Shown: piece after piece, positions 62,312 to 64,000 of the stretch
Layout of the letters: the number at the start of each line of letters is the position of its first letter
How positions within the stretch are numbered: the first letter of the stretch is position 1
Source: JAJPIG01 sp035531675
GTDB taxonomy: Bacteria > Desulfobacterota > Binatia > Binatales > Binataceae
DNA length: 64,000 nucleotides
NCBI GenBank assembly: GCA_035531675.1
Contig: DATKSL010000014.1
Location: forward strand, 62,001 to 126,000
Direction: 5' to 3'
Notes under the pieces: model-generated
Seen by the model: the letters and a program-made list of their open reading frames with translations, nothing else
Databases searched by the model: none
What the model was told of the DNA's origin: nothing
Position numbers and translations under genes: made by a program

Positions 62312-63697
62312 GTGAACCGCGGTGAACTTGTCGAATGGTGTCGGCGGCTGATCGCCTGCCGCAGTCTGACCCGCGAGGGCACGCGCGAGATTGCCGCGCT
62401 TTGCGCCGGCGAGCTGCTGGCGCCGGCCGGAATCAAGGCGCGCCTCATCCCGTCGCCAGCTGAAGGCGACAGCCAGGTCAACCTGGTCGCAGCCGTGAAG
62501 GGCGAGGATTCCGCGCTCGCGCCGATTCTGCTGAACACCCATCTTGATACGGTGCCGCCGGGCGATAGCGCATTGTGGACCGCATGCGGCGGCGATCCGT
62601 TCAACGCGACTATCGACGGCGATCGCATCTACGGACTCGGCACCTCCGACACCAAGCTCGATTTCGTCGCCAAGGCGGCGGCGCTGGCGGAGGTCGGACG
62701 GCCGCGCCGCGACGTCTGGCTGGTGGCGACCTTCGGCGAAGAGCACGGGCTGATCGGCGCCAAGGAGATCGTTGCCGCCGGGATCGTGCCGCGTGGCGCG
62801 CTGGCGTTCGTCGGCGAGCCGTCGATGGCCGAGGTGGTTACGGCGCACAAGGGCATCGTCTTCTTCCATCTCGAACTGCGCTTCGAGCCGGCGGCGCTCC
62901 CGCAGCCGGTCGCAGCCCGGCGCGCGATCTTCCTCGGCCGCTCGGCCCATTCCAGCACCCCGGCGCTGGGCAGCAACGCGATCCTGGCGGCGCTCGGCGC
63001 GATCGCGGACTATCCGCGTCCGCTCGTCGCCTCGATTAGCGGCGGCGACGCCGTCAACAAGGTGGCGGCGCGATGCGAGCTGACCGTGACCGGCGACGCC
63101 CCGCAGCTAGCCGCCATCGCAGCGCAAATCGAACCCGCCGTTCATCCCGTGCAGCAGGTGATTCCGCGCGCCGCAATCGCCGCGCTGACGGCGTTTATCA
63201 GCCATCTGTCGGAATTCGCCAACCGCAACGGGCCGCCCGAACCGGGCTACGCCTCCCCTACCCTGACCTGGAATCCGGGCGTGATTCGCTCGACGGATAA
63301 TTCGATAGTGCTCGAATTCGAGCTGCGGCCGCCGCCCTCGATGTCGATCGATACGGTCCGCGCCGGAGTTAACCAGGCCGCCGGCGCGATCGCGAGGCTC
63401 GGCGACGGGGTCACGGTCGATCTGGTCGAGCGGCGGGCCAATCCCGGCTTTCGCAGCCCGGAAAGCAGCGCGACGGTGGCGCTGGCAACCGCGGCGCTGG
63501 CCGCCGCCGCGCTGCCGATCAAAACTGCCGTCAAGACCGGCTGCACCGAGGCGGGTATCTATGCCGCCGCGGGGCTCGAACCGGTGGTGTTTGGCCCGGG
63601 AATGTCGGCCGGTGTGATTCACGCGCCCAACGAATACAACCTGATCTCCCAGGTCGAAGGCGCGACCCGCTTCTACCGCGCGATTCTACGCAGCTAG
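62312..63697 (+). CDS. M20 family deacylase (ArgE/DapE-like)
   Basis: The 461-residue protein starts at GTG and shows NTHLDTVPPG, GLGTSDTKLDFVAKAAAL, ATFGEEHGLIGAKEI, FVGEPSMAEVV and the C-terminal histidine in IHAPNEYNLI, the complete metal-ligand set of ArgE/DapE-type enzymes. It probably removes an N-acyl group such as acetyl or succinyl. It follows the aminotransferase by 6 bases and is convergent with the astA-like gene. Confidence 0.85.
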   Translation: MNRGELVEWCRRLIACRSLTREGTREIAALCAGELLAPAGIKARLIPSPAEGDSQVNLVAAVKGEDSALAPILLNTHLDTVPPGDSALWTACGGDPFNATIDGDRIYGLGTSDTKLDFVAKAAALAEVGRPRRDVWLVATFGEEHGLIGAKEIVAAGIVPRGALAFVGEPSMAEVVTAHKGIVFFHLELRFEPAALPQPVAARRAIFLGRSAHSSTPALGSNAILAALGAIADYPRPLVASISGGDAVNKVAARCELTVTGDAPQLAAIAAQIEPAVHPVQQVIPRAAIAALTAFISHLSEFANRNGPPEPGYASPTLTWNPGVIRSTDNSIVLEFELRPPPSMSIDTVRAGVNQAAGAIARLGDGVTVDLVERRANPGFRSPESSATVALATAALAAAALPIKTAVKTGCTEAGIYAAAGLEPVVFGPGMSAGVIHAPNEYNLISQVEGATRFYRAILRS

Positions 63698-63701
63698 CCG
63701 C

Positions 63702-64000
63702 TCACGGGATCGCTACCGTATCGACCAGCGCGTGCGGGTCGACGCCCAGCGCCTCGATCGCGCCCGGTGCGACGATCAGCGCCTTGCCGTCGTTCCGTGC
63801 GAGCGTCGCGACGGCGCGAAGCCCGCGCCCATCCTCGCATCCGATCAGATAGCGCCTCGCCCCGTCGCCCGGCTCGCCGGCCGTAACGTGCCGGCGCCGA
63901 TACTCGCGAACCGGTTTCAGCTCGCCGGTCTCCGCGCCGTAATAGGGTCCGCCGTCAAACGGGTCGAGCTGGTTGAGAAACTTCATCCCGGCCTGCTGCA
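63702..64000 (-). CDS. astA: Arginine N-succinyltransferase-like protein (partial, 5' end off the window)
   Basis: About 98 C-terminal residues are visible: LNQLDPFDGGPYYGAE matches the IFDGGP segment near the C-terminus of AstA, followed by VREYRRRHV and a final ARNDGKALIVAP-like stretch. AstA succinylates arginine in the ammonia-producing catabolic pathway. It is convergent with the M20 gene, the stops being only 5 bases apart. The rest of the gene, and any astB or astD, lies beyond the edge. Confidence 0.75.
   Translation of the reverse strand, partial: QQAGMKFLNQLDPFDGGPYYGAETGELKPVREYRRRHVTAGEPGDGARRYLIGCEDGRGLRAVATLARNDGKALIVAPGAIEALGVDPHALVDTVAIP

Overview
The window is GC-rich, densely packed bacterial chromosome. 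No plasmid, phage, CRISPR or tRNA/rRNA signature was seen. The gene content is Gram-negative: a BamD-type lipoprotein, a membrane-bound lytic transglycosylase, and the PrkA/YeaH/SpoVR trio. It combines luciferase-like flavin oxidoreductases, HpaB-type hydroxylases, CoA-ester enzymes, free-standing desulforedoxins and selenoproteins. This mix fits an uncultured deltaproteobacteria-like lineage such as Binatota, but that is inference from gene content and not a phylogeny.

Layout. 1-13.5 kb is housekeeping: a DnaQ/UvrC-like fusion nuclease (runs off the left edge), sufT, rplU-rpmA, a luciferase-like oxidoreductase, then obgE-proB-proA-nadD-rsfS, with a THUMP methyltransferase, efp and envelope proteins on the minus strand, and a YgfZ-like protein. 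13.5-18.6 kb holds two tiny desulforedoxin-like proteins bracketing an amidohydrolase / enoyl-CoA hydratase / acyl-CoA ligase / second hydratase operon. 18.6-23.9 kb has diverged tandem repeats, a radical SAM protein, a hydrolase and a LON-domain protein. 24.0-27.8 kb is an aromatic meta-cleavage operon (aldehyde dehydrogenase, extradiol dioxygenase, HpaB-like hydroxylase). 27.9-33.5 kb has trmB, a BamD-AMIN lipoprotein, M20 peptidase, DsbA-like protein, FMN reductase and a racemase-fold protein.

The most notable region is 33.7-44.8 kb. Between flavin oxygenase-type genes lies a glycine/sarcosine/betaine-reductase-like cluster in the order grdB-grdE-grdC-grdA. Both grdB and grdA contain an in-frame TGA at the position where this family carries selenocysteine, and the grdB TGA is followed by a perfect stem-loop resembling a bacterial SECIS. 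The grdE-like protein has no cysteine where clostridial GrdE makes its pyruvoyl cofactor, and no grdD or thioredoxin gene is present. The neighbours are luciferase-like monooxygenases, a second HpaB-like protein, an acyl-CoA-dehydrogenase-fold protein and two MetE-like proteins. This suggests a selenium-dependent reductive reaction other than Stickland fermentation.

46.5-55.1 kb holds envelope and general metabolic genes. 55.2-60.9 kb is prkA - yeaH - spoVR, interrupted between prkA and yeaH by a GIY-YIG nuclease gene bracketed by two copies of a palindromic repeat, the second of which supplies the gene's stop codon. 61.0-64.0 kb holds a class III aminotransferase, an M20 deacylase and the 3' end of an astA-like gene, together suggesting arginine/ornithine metabolism.
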